Notes under the pieces: model-generated
The model's database searches: none
What the model was told of the DNA's origin: nothing
Seen by the model: only the letters and a program-made list of their open reading frames with translations
Shown: one piece after another, positions 26,848 through 35,852 of the stretch
Numbering within the stretch: position 1 is the first letter of the stretch
Layout of the letters: every line of letters begins with the position of its first letter
Program-made: the position numbers and the translations under genes
NCBI GenBank assembly: GCA_963766765.1
Contig: CAVYBR010000002.1
Span: forward strand, 54,867 to 118,866
Origin: JACCQS01 sp963766765
GTDB lineage: Bacteria; Actinomycetota; Actinomycetes; Mycobacteriales; Geodermatophilaceae
Reading direction: 5' to 3'
DNA length: 64,000 nucleotides

Positions 26848-28545
26848 ATGGCATTCCCCAGCGACCTCGAGATCGCGCGCGGCGCCACGCTCAAGCCGAT
26901 CGAAGGTATAGCCGAGTCCATGGGCCTGCGACCCGGTCTGTTGGAGGCATACGGACGCGACGTCCTCAAGATCCGGCTGGAGGCGATCGAGGAGCTGGCT
27001 GACCGGCCCAAGGCGAAGTACGTCGTCGTCTCCGCAGTGACGCCGACGCCGTTGGGTGAGGGCAAGACCACGACCACCGTGGGACTCGGCCAGGCAATGG
27101 GCCACATCGGCAAGCGCGCCACGGTTGCCATCCGCCAGCCATCGATGGGCCCAACCTTCGGGATCAAGGGCGGGGCGGCCGGTGGTGGTTACAGCCAGGT
27201 CGTACCGATGGAGATCCTCAACCTGCATCTCACCGGTGACTTCCACGCCGTCACGGCGGCGCACAACCTGCTCTCCGCAATGGTGGACAACCACCTGCAC
27301 AAGGGCAACGCCAGCGGATTGGATCTCAACAACATCACCTGGCGTCGGGTGCTCGACGTCAACGACCGGTCGCTGCGCAACATAGTGGTGGGTCTCGGCT
27401 CGCGGATGGACGGGGTCACCCGGCAGTCCGGCTTCGACATCACCGCGGCCTCCGAGGTGATGGCGATCCTTGCGCTGTCGGTGTCGCTGAAGGAGATGCG
27501 GGAGCGGTTGGGCCGGATCGTCGTCGGCTACACGCTGGACGGGTCGCCGGTCACGTCCGAAGAGATCGGTGGAGCGGGTGCGATGGCGGTCATCATGCGG
27601 GAGGCGATCAAGCCCAACCTGATGCAGACCCTCGAGAACACACCGGTGCTGGTCCACGCCGGACCGTTCGGCAACATCGCCACGGGTAACTCGTCCATCG
27701 TGGCCGACCTGATCGGGATCCGGTCCGGTGACTTCCTGATCACCGAGGCCGGTTTCGGTGCGGACATGGGTGCCGAGCGGTTCTTCAACATCAAGTGCCG
27801 CACGTCGGGGCTGAGCCCGGACGCGGCTGTCATCGTCTCGACCGTCCGCGCGCTCAAGGCGCATTCGGGTGCGTTCAAGATCGTGGCCGGAAAGCCGCTG
27901 CCGCAGGCCCTTCTGGCCGAGAACCCCGACGATGTGCACGCCGGTGCTGCGAACCTGCGCAAGCAGATCGAGAACATCCGGATCCACGGTGTCTCCCCAG
28001 TGGTGGCGATCAACGCATTCCCGGATGACTTCGCCTCCGAGCACGAGGCGATCAAGGAGATCGCGGAGGAAATGGGTGCCCGAGCCGCGGTTGCAAATCA
28101 CTTCACGAAGGGTGGCGCGGGGGCGACCGAGCTCGCCGAAGTCGTCGCCGAAGCCGCCGACGAGCCGTCGAACTTCAAGGTGCTCTATCCCGACGAGGCG
28201 ACGTTGCGCGAGAAGATCGAGATCGTTGCCGCGAAGGTCTACGGCGCCGACGGGGTCGACTACTCAGCGGCAGCGACCAAGCAGCTGAAGACCTACGAGC
28301 GGGCGGGGTTCGGCCATCTGCCGGTGTGCATCGCCAAGACCCACCTGTCGATCTCCTCCGACCCCGCACTCAAGGGCGCGCCAACCGGCTGGCGCCTCCC
28401 CGTCCGCGAGGTGCGTGCCTCGGCCGGTGCCGGCTTCGTGTACCCCATCTGCGGCGACATGATGACGATGCCCGGCTTGGGGGCTTCTCCAGCCGCGATG
28501 ACGATCGACATCGACGAGGACGGGGAGATCGTCGGGCTATCGTGA
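26848..28545 (+). CDS. fhs: formate-tetrahydrofolate ligase
   Basis: 565-residue formyl-THF synthetase. P-loop and signature: TPTPLGEGKTTTTVGLGQAM and QPSMGPTFGIKGGAAGGGY, with FNIKCRTSGLSPDAAV later. In a catabolic setting it runs in reverse, making formate and ATP from 10-formyl-THF produced from MgdC and Tdm methylene-THF. Shine-Dalgarno GAGGAG precedes the ATG, 19 bases after mgdC. Its stop codon is the first triplet of a 71-bp tandem repeat. Confidence 0.96.
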   Translation: MAFPSDLEIARGATLKPIEGIAESMGLRPGLLEAYGRDVLKIRLEAIEELADRPKAKYVVVSAVTPTPLGEGKTTTTVGLGQAMGHIGKRATVAIRQPSMGPTFGIKGGAAGGGYSQVVPMEILNLHLTGDFHAVTAAHNLLSAMVDNHLHKGNASGLDLNNITWRRVLDVNDRSLRNIVVGLGSRMDGVTRQSGFDITAASEVMAILALSVSLKEMRERLGRIVVGYTLDGSPVTSEEIGGAGAMAVIMREAIKPNLMQTLENTPVLVHAGPFGNIATGNSSIVADLIGIRSGDFLITEAGFGADMGAERFFNIKCRTSGLSPDAAVIVSTVRALKAHSGAFKIVAGKPLPQALLAENPDDVHAGAANLRKQIENIRIHGVSPVVAINAFPDDFASEHEAIKEIAEEMGARAAVANHFTKGGAGATELAEVVAEAADEPSNFKVLYPDEATLREKIEIVAAKVYGADGVDYSAAATKQLKTYERAGFGHLPVCIAKTHLSISSDPALKGAPTGWRLPVREVRASAGAGFVYPICGDMMTMPGLGASPAAMTIDIDEDGEIVGLS

Positions 28546-28684
28546 GCGAGCATCGCAGCGAGGGACGAGCGAGGAGCGCAGCGAACGACCGTGCGGAGCG
28601 CGGAGTGTTGCTGTGAGCGAGCATCGCAGCGAGGGACGAGCGAGGAGCGCAGCGAACGACCGTGCGGAGCGCGGAGTGTTGCTG
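28543..28684. repeat. tandem duplication of a 71-bp unit between fhs and folD
   Basis: Two identical head-to-tail copies, 28543-28613 and 28614-28684. Each starts with TGAGCGAGCATCGCAGCG and ends with GGAGTGTTGCTG. Internally it is built from GAGCGAG/GCAGCGA words, the style of short interspersed repeats common between genes in high-GC actinobacteria. The first copy contains the fhs stop codon; the second supplies GGAG (28673-28676) and the first base of the folD GTG. Confidence 0.93.
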
Positions 28685-29625
28685 TGAGTGCTGTCGTGAT
28701 TGACGGTCGGAAGTACGCCACCGACCTGGCCGAGCGGCTCGCCGACGAGGTCGCCGATCTCGCTGCTTCCGGTGTGCAGCCGGGACTGGGCACCCTGTTG
28801 ATCGGCGACTCCTACCCTGCCCAGGCCTATGAGCGCCGAGTGCGACGTCTGGCTGACCGGGTTGGCTGCAATTATGTGTGCGAGCGGTTGCCCGGTGACG
28901 CAGCCGAAGCCGATGCTCTTGCCGCCGTGGGCAAGTTCGGTGCCGATCCCAGGATCTCGGGGATCCTGATCCTGCGTCCGCTGCCCGCGCACATTTCCGA
29001 AGCCTCGCTCTATCGCGCCCTGGACCCGGTCAAGGACATCGAGTCCGTCCATCCGATCAGCGCGGGGCTGCTGGCGCTGGGGCGTCCGCGTTACGTTCCG
29101 TCCACACCCGCGTCGGTCTTCCACCTCCTGGATCGCTACCTCAGCGAGTCAGGTCGCGATCCCGCAAAGACCTACCAGCAGTGCAATCTCGTCGTCGTCG
29201 GCCGTTCGGCGAACGTGGGCAAGCCGGCACTCATGCTGGCAATGGAGCGCGGCGCAACGGTGGTGTCCTGTGATGAGCACAGCCACGATGCCGGTCTGCT
29301 CTATGAGCACACGACGAAGGCCGACATCTTGATCGTGGCGGCCGGTGTCCCAGGGCTGATCCAGGGCGAGCACGTGAAAGAGGGCGTGATCGCCGTTGAC
29401 GTAGGGATCAACGCAGTCCGGGACGCGGGCACGGGCGAGGTCCGGCTCGTGGGGGACATCAAGACCGATGAGGTGGCTCGCCGGGCCGAAGCCATCACGC
29501 CGGTACCCGGCGGCGTGGGCCCGATCACCGACGTCTGGCTGCTGCGCAATACGGTCGCCGCCGCGCGCCTTGCCGTGGGCATCAATGCGTCCTCCGCCGC
29601 GACGGAGGGGCTTCCCCAGCGGTAA
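28684..29625 (+). CDS. folD: FolD-like methylene-THF dehydrogenase with altered cyclohydrolase site
   Basis: 313-residue member of the FolD family, expected to oxidise methylene-THF. The NADP-site motif VVVGRSANVGKPALML and the ending ITPVPGGVGPITDVWLLRNT are intact. Three residues of the usual active site differ: after Tyr49 the catalytic Lys of YxxxK is Val53, the Gln of GILVQLPLP is Leu97 (GILILRPLP), and the Asp of KDVDGFH is Glu120 (KDIESVH). The Lys is needed for cyclohydrolase activity, so this may be a monofunctional dehydrogenase (inference). GTG start behind GGAG. Confidence 0.85.
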   Translation: MSAVVIDGRKYATDLAERLADEVADLAASGVQPGLGTLLIGDSYPAQAYERRVRRLADRVGCNYVCERLPGDAAEADALAAVGKFGADPRISGILILRPLPAHISEASLYRALDPVKDIESVHPISAGLLALGRPRYVPSTPASVFHLLDRYLSESGRDPAKTYQQCNLVVVGRSANVGKPALMLAMERGATVVSCDEHSHDAGLLYEHTTKADILIVAAGVPGLIQGEHVKEGVIAVDVGINAVRDAGTGEVRLVGDIKTDEVARRAEAITPVPGGVGPITDVWLLRNTVAAARLAVGINASSAATEGLPQR

Positions 29626-29747
29626 GCCGTTGTTGACTCTGCTGCAACAGCGTTTCCTCAAAGGGTTTACAGCCTCGGCTGTCAGGGCGATGATCTGCTC
29701 CACGTGCCCCATCACCACACAAGGCTGCGTTTCGAGTAGGAGTACTC

Positions 29748-30827
29748 ATGACCGACACCGCAACAGACCGCGTGAGCGAACTCCGCCGTGAGCACCGCGC
29801 TCGCCAGGTCCGCTGGGGTTTCATTTGGGCATTGACCTGCGCCGTTCTCTGGGGCGCCTGGTACGTGCCCGGATTCGCGATCTATTTCGAGGCGCCGTTC
29901 GTCACGATGGACGACTACCTGCTGGCGGCCTTCGTCATCACGGTCCTCAACGCCATCGCGGTGCTTCTCGCTCTGTTCGTGTGGAACGCCGTGCTGGGCA
30001 AGACCGGCGACTACGTCCGCACGATGAAGCAGGTCAAGATCTCCCGCTGGTACCTCCCCGCCGGCCTGGCGGGGATGCTGGCGATCTTCGGGTCGATCAT
30101 CGCGATCGCCTACGTCGGCCCGCAGTTCTCCGCAGTGGCCGCTCTCTGCTACCCGATCGTAGGGGCGGCTGCGGCGAAGTTCTGGTACAACGAGCGGATC
30201 ACCCCGCAGGCAGCGGTGGGCATCCTCGTGATCGTCCTCGGCGGGGCCTTCATCTTTACCCCCGGGCTGATCGACGAATTCACCGGAGCGGGCAACAACG
30301 CGCTGCTGGGGTACGTCGGCGGAGCAATGGCCATCATCGGTTGGGGTTTGGAGGGCGCCATCGCCGGGCGGGCGTTGGACGTCAGTGACCCAGATGTCGG
30401 GATCGCCCTGCGGTTCACCGCCGAAGTCGCGATCTGGGTTGTTATCGCTACCCCGATCGCCTGGGCGCTGGCCGGCGACGAACTGTGGTCGACCATGGGG
30501 GCGGCATTGAGCAGCCCGACCGTGCTGCTACTCCTCGTATTGCTCGGTCTGACGTTCGGCTACTGCTACGTGGCCTGGTACAAGTCCTTCCCGCTGATCG
30601 GGGTCGGGCGTGGCCAAGCTATCGCTGCGCTGTACGGACCATTCGCGTTGATCTGGCTGGCAGTTTTCACCCTGACGGCGCCGAGTTGGCAGTTCATCGT
30701 CGGTGCGTTGATCGCCGTGGTGGGCAGCTTCGTGCTGTTCACGGAGCGGCGTGATGTCCTCGAGGTCATCCGGATAGTCCCGCGCGCCAGGTCGATCCAA
30801 GACAATCCGTCCAATCCGGTCCGCTGA
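29748..30827 (+). CDS. DMT-superfamily permease of the tdm operon
   Basis: 359-residue membrane protein with ten predicted helices and two EamA-like halves (first half about residues 22-165, second 185-330). Segments such as AVLWGAWYVPGFAIYF and AIAALYGPFALIWLAV are hydrophobic helices with the short loops typical of drug/metabolite transporters. It opens the run of genes ending in tdm, so import of TMA, TMAO or export of a product is likely (inference). ATG 29748 follows GTAGGAGTA. The family fits nucleoside-sugar or amine substrates; the actual substrate is unknown. Confidence 0.8.
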   Translation: MTDTATDRVSELRREHRARQVRWGFIWALTCAVLWGAWYVPGFAIYFEAPFVTMDDYLLAAFVITVLNAIAVLLALFVWNAVLGKTGDYVRTMKQVKISRWYLPAGLAGMLAIFGSIIAIAYVGPQFSAVAALCYPIVGAAAAKFWYNERITPQAAVGILVIVLGGAFIFTPGLIDEFTGAGNNALLGYVGGAMAIIGWGLEGAIAGRALDVSDPDVGIALRFTAEVAIWVVIATPIAWALAGDELWSTMGAALSSPTVLLLLVLLGLTFGYCYVAWYKSFPLIGVGRGQAIAALYGPFALIWLAVFTLTAPSWQFIVGALIAVVGSFVLFTERRDVLEVIRIVPRARSIQDNPSNPVR

Positions 30828-30837
30828 GGGAGTCGCC

Positions 30838-31137
30838 GTGCCCGATCTGCACATCAAGGGATACATGCTCCAGTTGTTAGCCCGTACGGGAGCCATGTGG
30901 GACTACGAGGTCGCCGACCAGGTGATGGACGCCTACGGCCTGTCCGGGGACTACTGGTACGGCACGGTTCGCCTGACGCTCACCGATCTCTACGCGGGTG
31001 GCCTCTTGGACGAGCTCGAAACCACCATCGACCCGACGAAATCCATGGGGGTCGAGAAGATCCTCTTCCGCTACCAACTCAACGATTTCGGCCGGGATCG
31101 TATGCGACAGTCAGGTCTGATGGAGGCCGCCCGATGA
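30838..31137 (+). CDS. uncharacterised winged-helix-like protein of the tdm operon
   Basis: 99-residue basic-acidic mixed protein, not recognised with certainty. The order of elements (MLQLLARTGAMWDYEVADQV, GTVRLTLTDLYAGGLLDELE, FRYQLNDFGRDRMRQ) resembles a PadR-type winged helix: two helices, a recognition helix, and a beta wing leading to a last helix. It could be a small regulator or an adaptor. GTG start with GAGGGAG upstream; its stop overlaps the next start as ATGA, so it is cotranslated with the membrane peptide and tdm. Confidence 0.7.
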   Translation: MPDLHIKGYMLQLLARTGAMWDYEVADQVMDAYGLSGDYWYGTVRLTLTDLYAGGLLDELETTIDPTKSMGVEKILFRYQLNDFGRDRMRQSGLMEAAR

Positions 31138-31247
31138 ATGATCTGTTCTTCGCCTATCCGGCTGGACCGGCAATCGCCACGATCCTGTTCATCGTGTTGC
31201 CGATCCTGGCCCTGGTCATGGCCCGCACCTTCGTCAAGAAGCTGTGA
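31134..31247 (+). CDS. 37-residue single-span membrane protein of the tdm operon
   Basis: Very short gene: MNDLFFAYPAGPAIATILFI then VLPILALVMARTFVKKL, one membrane helix with a basic tail (inside positive). It overlaps the preceding gene by ATGA and the tdm GTG start by GTGA, which supports real translation. No known family; by analogy such peptides often act as subunits of a transporter, here perhaps of the DMT permease encoded three genes up (inference). Confidence 0.65.
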   Translation: MNDLFFAYPAGPAIATILFIVLPILALVMARTFVKKL

Positions 31248-33586
31248 GGCTGCTGCTTCCCGGGCTGCTCGCCCGAGCACCAGGTCTGGAGAGCTACCGG
31301 GTCCGTCCGGGCGGCATCACCGCCGTTCGGGTGGAGCCGGGTGATCGACTGACGGTCATCGACCCACAAGGTCGGCAACCTGCTGAGGTGTCGGTGCTCG
31401 GCGCCGGCGGCGGCAACGGCACGGCGCTGGGGATCGTCGCCGATGCGCCGGCGACGACAGTGCGGTCACTTCCACGCGCCGGAGACCTCGCCAGGGAGAC
31501 CGGGAGGCCGGATCCGGTACTGGCTGCGCTGGATGACAGCCGGGTCGACGTCGGGGCGATGCGGGCCTTACGACTCTTCGGGGAGCAGTCACCACCCGGG
31601 GCGCAGGAGAGCTTCACCGCGAGTTCCGCGGCCACGGTGTTGGTCGCCGCTCCGGCCGTCCCGATGAGTGTCGAAGACATCGAAGCCAATCCGCCCACCG
31701 ATCTTTGGTTGGAACTGCAACGAGCCGTGCTCCGGCCCGCCGCCGAGCCGCGGATCCCGGCTCCGTTGGCCGATCCCGTTCTTGACCTGCACATCGATGC
31801 GGCGACGGCGATGCGCTATGAAGTCAAAGCCGGGCAATTCATCCAGGTGATCGACGTCGAAGGCCGGCAGTGCTCGGACTTCCTGGCGTTCAACGCGGCG
31901 CAACTTGCCGACGGGCTCGAGCGTGGCCTGGACTCGACCACCACCCGGTACTTCGTCGGCCAGCCCTACCCGCAACCTGGCCTGTACGGGAAGTTCTACG
32001 ACCAGGATGCAAACCCGTTGGTCGAGGTCGTGCGGGACACGGTGGGTCGCCATGACGCCTTCGGCCTTGCGTGCAACGCGAAGTACTACGCGGACATGGG
32101 CTATCCCGGTCATGTCAACTGCAGCGACAACTTCAACGCCGAGCTCGAGCATTACGGAATCGAGCCACGTACCGGCTGGCCGGCCTTGAATCTGTTCTAC
32201 AACACCGCCTTTGATGCCAACAACATGCTTGTCTTCGACGAGCCATGGTCGCGTCCCGGCGACTATGTGCTGCTGCGGGCAACGACCGACCTCGTGTGCG
32301 CCTCCTCGGCCTGCCCGGACGACATCGACCCGTCAAATGCCTGGGTCCCCACCGACGTGCATGTACGGGTCTACGACGCCGAACGGAAGTTCTCGATGGC
32401 AATCGCCCACCGTGTGACCCCAGAGTCCGAGCCCCAGCTGACCAAGCAGACCGGCTTCCACTCGCGGACGTCGGCGCTCACCCGGCAGTTCACCGAATAC
32501 CGCGGCTACTGGCTGCCCTCCAGCTATGACAACCACGGGCCGCAGGAGGAGTACTGGGCGTGCCGGGAGCGCGCGGCGGTCATGGACCTCTCCCCGCTGC
32601 GGAAGTTCGAGGTGCTCGGACCCGACGCTGAGGCGCTCTTGCAGGCTTGCGTCACCCGGAATATTCGCAAGCTCTCGCACGGTCAGGTCGTCTACTCCGC
32701 GGTCTGCAACGAGACCGGCGGCATGATCGACGACTGCACGGTGTTCCGCTTGGGGGACAACAACTTCCGGTTCGTCGGCGGCGATGACTACAGCGGTGTC
32801 TGGTTGCGCCAGCAGGCCGAGCGACTCGGCCTGGATCGGGTATGGGTGAAGTCGTCCACCGATCAGTTGCACAACCTGGCGGTGCAGGGCCCGGCGAGCC
32901 GCGATCTGCTCCGCGAGCTCATCTGGACGCCGCAGACTCAGCCGAGCTTCTCAGACCTGACCTGGTTCCGCTTCGCGATCGGCCGGCTGGGGGACCACAA
33001 CGGCACACCGCTGCTGGTCTCGAGAACCGGCTACTCAGGTGAGCTCGGCTATGAGTTGTGGGTTCATCCCGACCATGCCCCGGCACTGTGGGACGCGGTC
33101 TGGGAGGCGGGGCAGCCGCACGGGCTGCTGCCGCTCGGACTGGACGCTCTGGACATCCTGCGGATCGAGGCCGGGCTGGTCTTCGCCGGTTACGACTTCT
33201 CCGACCAGACTGACCCGTTCGAGGCCGGAATCGGGTTCACCGTTCCACTGAAGACCAAGGAGGACGACTTCATCGGTCGGGAGGCACTGGTTTCCCGCAA
33301 GGCGGCCCCGCAGCGTCAGTTGGTAGGCCTCGAACTCGCCGGCAACGAGCCCGCACTGCACGGCGATTGCGTCCACGTCGGGCGATCACAGGTCGGGGAG
33401 ATCACCAGCGCGACCCGGTCGCCGATCCTGCGTAAGAACATCGCCCTGTGCCGGATGTCGGTCCAGTACGCCGAGATCGGCACAGAGGTTGAGGTCGGCA
33501 AGCTGGACGGCCAGCAGAAGCGGATCCCGGCCCAGGTCGTCCGGTTCCCGTTCTACGACCCGGACAAGGAGCGCCCGCGCTCCTGA
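31244..33586 (+). CDS. tdm: trimethylamine N-oxide demethylase
   Basis: 780-residue protein with the domain pair known from Methylocella Tdm: DUF1989 (about residues 185-380) and a C-terminal GcvT-type THF-binding part (about 400-775). Tdm splits TMAO into dimethylamine and formaldehyde, which the second domain can trap as methylene-THF. Candidate zinc ligands are Cys277 and Cys293, 16 apart, and Cys352/Cys357 in LVCASSACPDD. GcvT features: RAAVMDLSPLRKFEVLGPDAE, SRTGYSGELGYELWV, and DALDILRIEAGLVF. The first 180 residues look like a degenerate extra DUF1989 copy. Start GTG overlaps the upstream mini-gene. Confidence 0.9.
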   Translation: MRLLLPGLLARAPGLESYRVRPGGITAVRVEPGDRLTVIDPQGRQPAEVSVLGAGGGNGTALGIVADAPATTVRSLPRAGDLARETGRPDPVLAALDDSRVDVGAMRALRLFGEQSPPGAQESFTASSAATVLVAAPAVPMSVEDIEANPPTDLWLELQRAVLRPAAEPRIPAPLADPVLDLHIDAATAMRYEVKAGQFIQVIDVEGRQCSDFLAFNAAQLADGLERGLDSTTTRYFVGQPYPQPGLYGKFYDQDANPLVEVVRDTVGRHDAFGLACNAKYYADMGYPGHVNCSDNFNAELEHYGIEPRTGWPALNLFYNTAFDANNMLVFDEPWSRPGDYVLLRATTDLVCASSACPDDIDPSNAWVPTDVHVRVYDAERKFSMAIAHRVTPESEPQLTKQTGFHSRTSALTRQFTEYRGYWLPSSYDNHGPQEEYWACRERAAVMDLSPLRKFEVLGPDAEALLQACVTRNIRKLSHGQVVYSAVCNETGGMIDDCTVFRLGDNNFRFVGGDDYSGVWLRQQAERLGLDRVWVKSSTDQLHNLAVQGPASRDLLRELIWTPQTQPSFSDLTWFRFAIGRLGDHNGTPLLVSRTGYSGELGYELWVHPDHAPALWDAVWEAGQPHGLLPLGLDALDILRIEAGLVFAGYDFSDQTDPFEAGIGFTVPLKTKEDDFIGREALVSRKAAPQRQLVGLELAGNEPALHGDCVHVGRSQVGEITSATRSPILRKNIALCRMSVQYAEIGTEVEVGKLDGQQKRIPAQVVRFPFYDPDKERPRS

Positions 33587-33591
33587 GGGTG

Positions 33592-34935
33592 CTATTCCTT
33601 GGTGGCGAGGAAGGTGTCCATCGAATCGTCGTGGGCTTCCCACCAGGGCGTGTGATGGACCGGCGCCTTCGACCCCGTGCACGGTGAGACGAAGGACCGG
33701 TCGCGATATCCGGTGATCGACTCCACCTTGTGGTGCTCCCACTCCTTGAATTCGGCCTTGGTCATCTCGATGTCGAACTCCGGGTAGTCGGTGCCCTCGA
33801 GCAGGACCCGCATGTGCTCGGCTTGGAAGTCGATTTCCTGTTCGGGATTCTCGAGCGCGGCCTGGCGCGCTCGCCATTCCTCGACATCAGCAAGCATCTC
33901 GTCCCGAGACGGAAGCGTTGTGCGACCAAGCACGAAATCCCTTGCGCACCAGGCTTGGGCGTCAAAGAAGCTGAACGTGTAGTACTGGTCCTGCATCGAC
34001 AGGTACATCATCTTTGGGTTGTTGATCCAGAAGACGCCCTTGTACAGGTCCGGTGGATAGAGCACGTTGGTCGTCTCGAGCCGAAGCGTGTCCTCGATGA
34101 AGGGGAAGCTGTGCTGGTAGCCGGTGCACAGCAGAATGGCGTCGACGTCTCGGGTGCTGCCGTCGGTGAAGTGCGCGGTCTTGCCGTCCATCCTGACCAG
34201 CCCGGGCACTTCCTCGATGCCGGCGGGCCAGCCGAAGCCCATCGGCTGGTTGCGATAGCTGATGGTGACCGATCTGGCGCCGTACTTCTTGGTCTGCAAG
34301 GCGATGTCCTCGGCCGAGTAACTGCTACCCAGCACCAGCAGGTCCTTGCCCAGGAACTCGTTTGCGTCCCGGAAGTCGTGGGAATGCAGGATCCGTCCCG
34401 GGAAGCGGGAGAAACCTTCGTAGTCGGGCGTGTTCGGGACCGAGAAGTGACCGGTGGCGACGATGACATAGTCGAACTGTTCGACGCTGGTGGACTTGTC
34501 AGCCAGCGACTCCACGGTGACCTCGAAGCGGTCGTTGGCCGCATCGAAGGCAACCCAGCGCACGGCCGTCTCGAACCGCACCTGACCACGTACACCGCTG
34601 GCCTCGGCCCGGCCGGTGATGTAATCGGCCAGGACCTCGCGCGGCGGAAAGGATGGGATCGGCTTGCCGAAGTGCTCGTCGAACGTGTAGTCCGCGAACT
34701 CCAGGCACTCCTTGGGTCCGTTGGACCAGAGGTAGCGATACATGCTGCCGTGCACGGGGTCTCCGAACTGGTCGAGTCCGGTACGCCAGGTGTAGTTCCA
34801 CAGGCCGCCCCAGTCGCTCTGCTTCTCGAAGCAGACGACCTCGGGCACCTCGGCACCGCCTCGGCGCGCTTGCTCGAAAGCCCGCAGTTGGCCGAGCCCA
34901 CTGGGTCCGGCTCCGATGATCGCCACTCGAGTCAT
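33592..34935 (-). CDS. tmm: trimethylamine monooxygenase (flavin-containing)
   Basis: 447-residue FAD/NADPH monooxygenase that oxidises TMA to TMAO. It follows bacterial Tmm almost block by block: VAIIGAGPSGLGQLRAFEQA, CFEKQSDWGGLWNYTWRTG, HGSMYRYLWSNGPKECLEF, VIVATGHFSVPN, the FMO-type FPGRILHSHDFRDANEF, NADPH motif VLGSSYSAEDIALQ and the ending PVHHTPWWEAHDDSMDTFL. ATG 34935 was chosen for GAGGAGA just upstream and because homology starts there. Convergent with tdm, six bases apart, so the two successive enzymes are encoded tail to tail. Confidence 0.95.
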   Translation of the reverse strand: MTRVAIIGAGPSGLGQLRAFEQARRGGAEVPEVVCFEKQSDWGGLWNYTWRTGLDQFGDPVHGSMYRYLWSNGPKECLEFADYTFDEHFGKPIPSFPPREVLADYITGRAEASGVRGQVRFETAVRWVAFDAANDRFEVTVESLADKSTSVEQFDYVIVATGHFSVPNTPDYEGFSRFPGRILHSHDFRDANEFLGKDLLVLGSSYSAEDIALQTKKYGARSVTISYRNQPMGFGWPAGIEEVPGLVRMDGKTAHFTDGSTRDVDAILLCTGYQHSFPFIEDTLRLETTNVLYPPDLYKGVFWINNPKMMYLSMQDQYYTFSFFDAQAWCARDFVLGRTTLPSRDEMLADVEEWRARQAALENPEQEIDFQAEHMRVLLEGTDYPEFDIEMTKAEFKEWEHHKVESITGYRDRSFVSPCTGSKAPVHHTPWWEAHDDSMDTFLATKE

Positions 34936-35021
34936 GCCGTCTCCTCTGCGCCAGGTTCCCTGTAGGGAGACTCCGTTCACCCCGAGTGGATGCTAGTGGC
35001 GGCCTCAGGGGTCGTCCAGAG

Positions 35022-35804
35022 TCAGAAGGCAGCCGCTACCGATGCAGCACCCTGCCGCAGCGCCGGAACCAAGGCAGTCATGGTCGGTACGGCGAACCGG
35101 GTGGCCGGTCCCTGGATGCCGATGATCGCGATCAGCTGCTCAGCCCGATCAAGCACCGGCACCGCGACCGCGCTCAGGTCGTTGTCGCGCTCCCGTACCG
35201 CCAGGGCATATCCGCGCCGGGCCACCTCCTCGATCGCGCCGGACAGAACCCCCCGGTCGGTGATGGTCGCCTGCGTGAAGGCCGGCAAGTCGCCCTCAGG
35301 CAGATGGCCGCCACACGCCAGGAAGACCTTTCCGGTCGCGGTGGCGTGGGCGATGCTGTTGCGCCCGATCTCCGCGACACTGCGCACTGACTGGGAACTC
35401 TGGACGAAGTCGACGGTCAACACGTCGTGCTCACCGGGCAGGGACAACGTGACGGTCTCGCCACTGAGGGCGGCCAAATCCTCGAGCACGGGGCGGGAAA
35501 CGGCGCGCAGATCCAGGTTCGACCGCGCAGCACTAGCCAACTGCAGGATGCGCACGCCGAGCCGGTAGCGGCCGGTTGTCGGCAGGTGCTGCACCAGTCC
35601 GGACTCGGTCAGCGTCGAGAGCAGCCGCGAGATGGTGCTGGCATTGATGCCGGTCCGGCGAGCGATCTCGTTCGTGCCGAGCTCTGCGCCGCCCTCGGCC
35701 AAGGCATCCAGAACGGCGATCGCTCGCTGGACGGCGCCGACCTGACGGGTGGCTGGTTGTCCGGTGCGGGAGATAGTAGGCTCCAATTCAGTTGGATATG
35801 GCAT
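35022..35804 (-). CDS. IclR-family transcriptional regulator
   Basis: 260 residues: winged HTH at about residues 24-85 (AVQRAIAVLDALAEGGAELG, TGINASTISRLLSTLTESG, RYRLGVRILQLA) and a C-terminal GAF-like effector domain (ETVTLSLPGEHDVLTVDFV, HATATGKVFLA, GYALAVRERDNDLSAVAVPV). Read divergently from the FAD oxidoreductase gene. A perfect palindrome covers its start codon, which suggests self-repression and control of the divergent gene. The effector may be an amine intermediate (inference). Confidence 0.92.
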   Translation of the reverse strand: MPYPTELEPTISRTGQPATRQVGAVQRAIAVLDALAEGGAELGTNEIARRTGINASTISRLLSTLTESGLVQHLPTTGRYRLGVRILQLASAARSNLDLRAVSRPVLEDLAALSGETVTLSLPGEHDVLTVDFVQSSQSVRSVAEIGRNSIAHATATGKVFLACGGHLPEGDLPAFTQATITDRGVLSGAIEEVARRGYALAVRERDNDLSAVAVPVLDRAEQLIAIIGIQGPATRFAVPTMTALVPALRQGAASVAAAF

Positions 35805-35819
35805 TGCCGCTACGGCAAT
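35803..35819. promoter_or_regulatory. palindromic operator candidate for the IclR regulator
   Basis: ATTGCCG-CTA-CGGCAAT, a perfect 7-base inverted repeat with 3-base spacer, 17 bases in all, in the 48-base gap between divergent genes and overlapping the regulator's start codon. Size and placement fit an IclR-type operator. No other copy was noticed near tmm or tdm. Confidence 0.65.
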
Positions 35820-35852
35820 AAGTCAAGTGAACCACACACGGAGCAGGGTGAG

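Noticed and set aside
26830..28101. 423-codon open frame antisense to fhs
   Set aside because: Shadow of a well-conserved gene.
29669..29682. ACAGCC-TC-GGCTGT inverted repeat upstream of the DMT permease
   Set aside because: Short arms and a 2-base loop, no T-run; too weak to call a terminator or operator.
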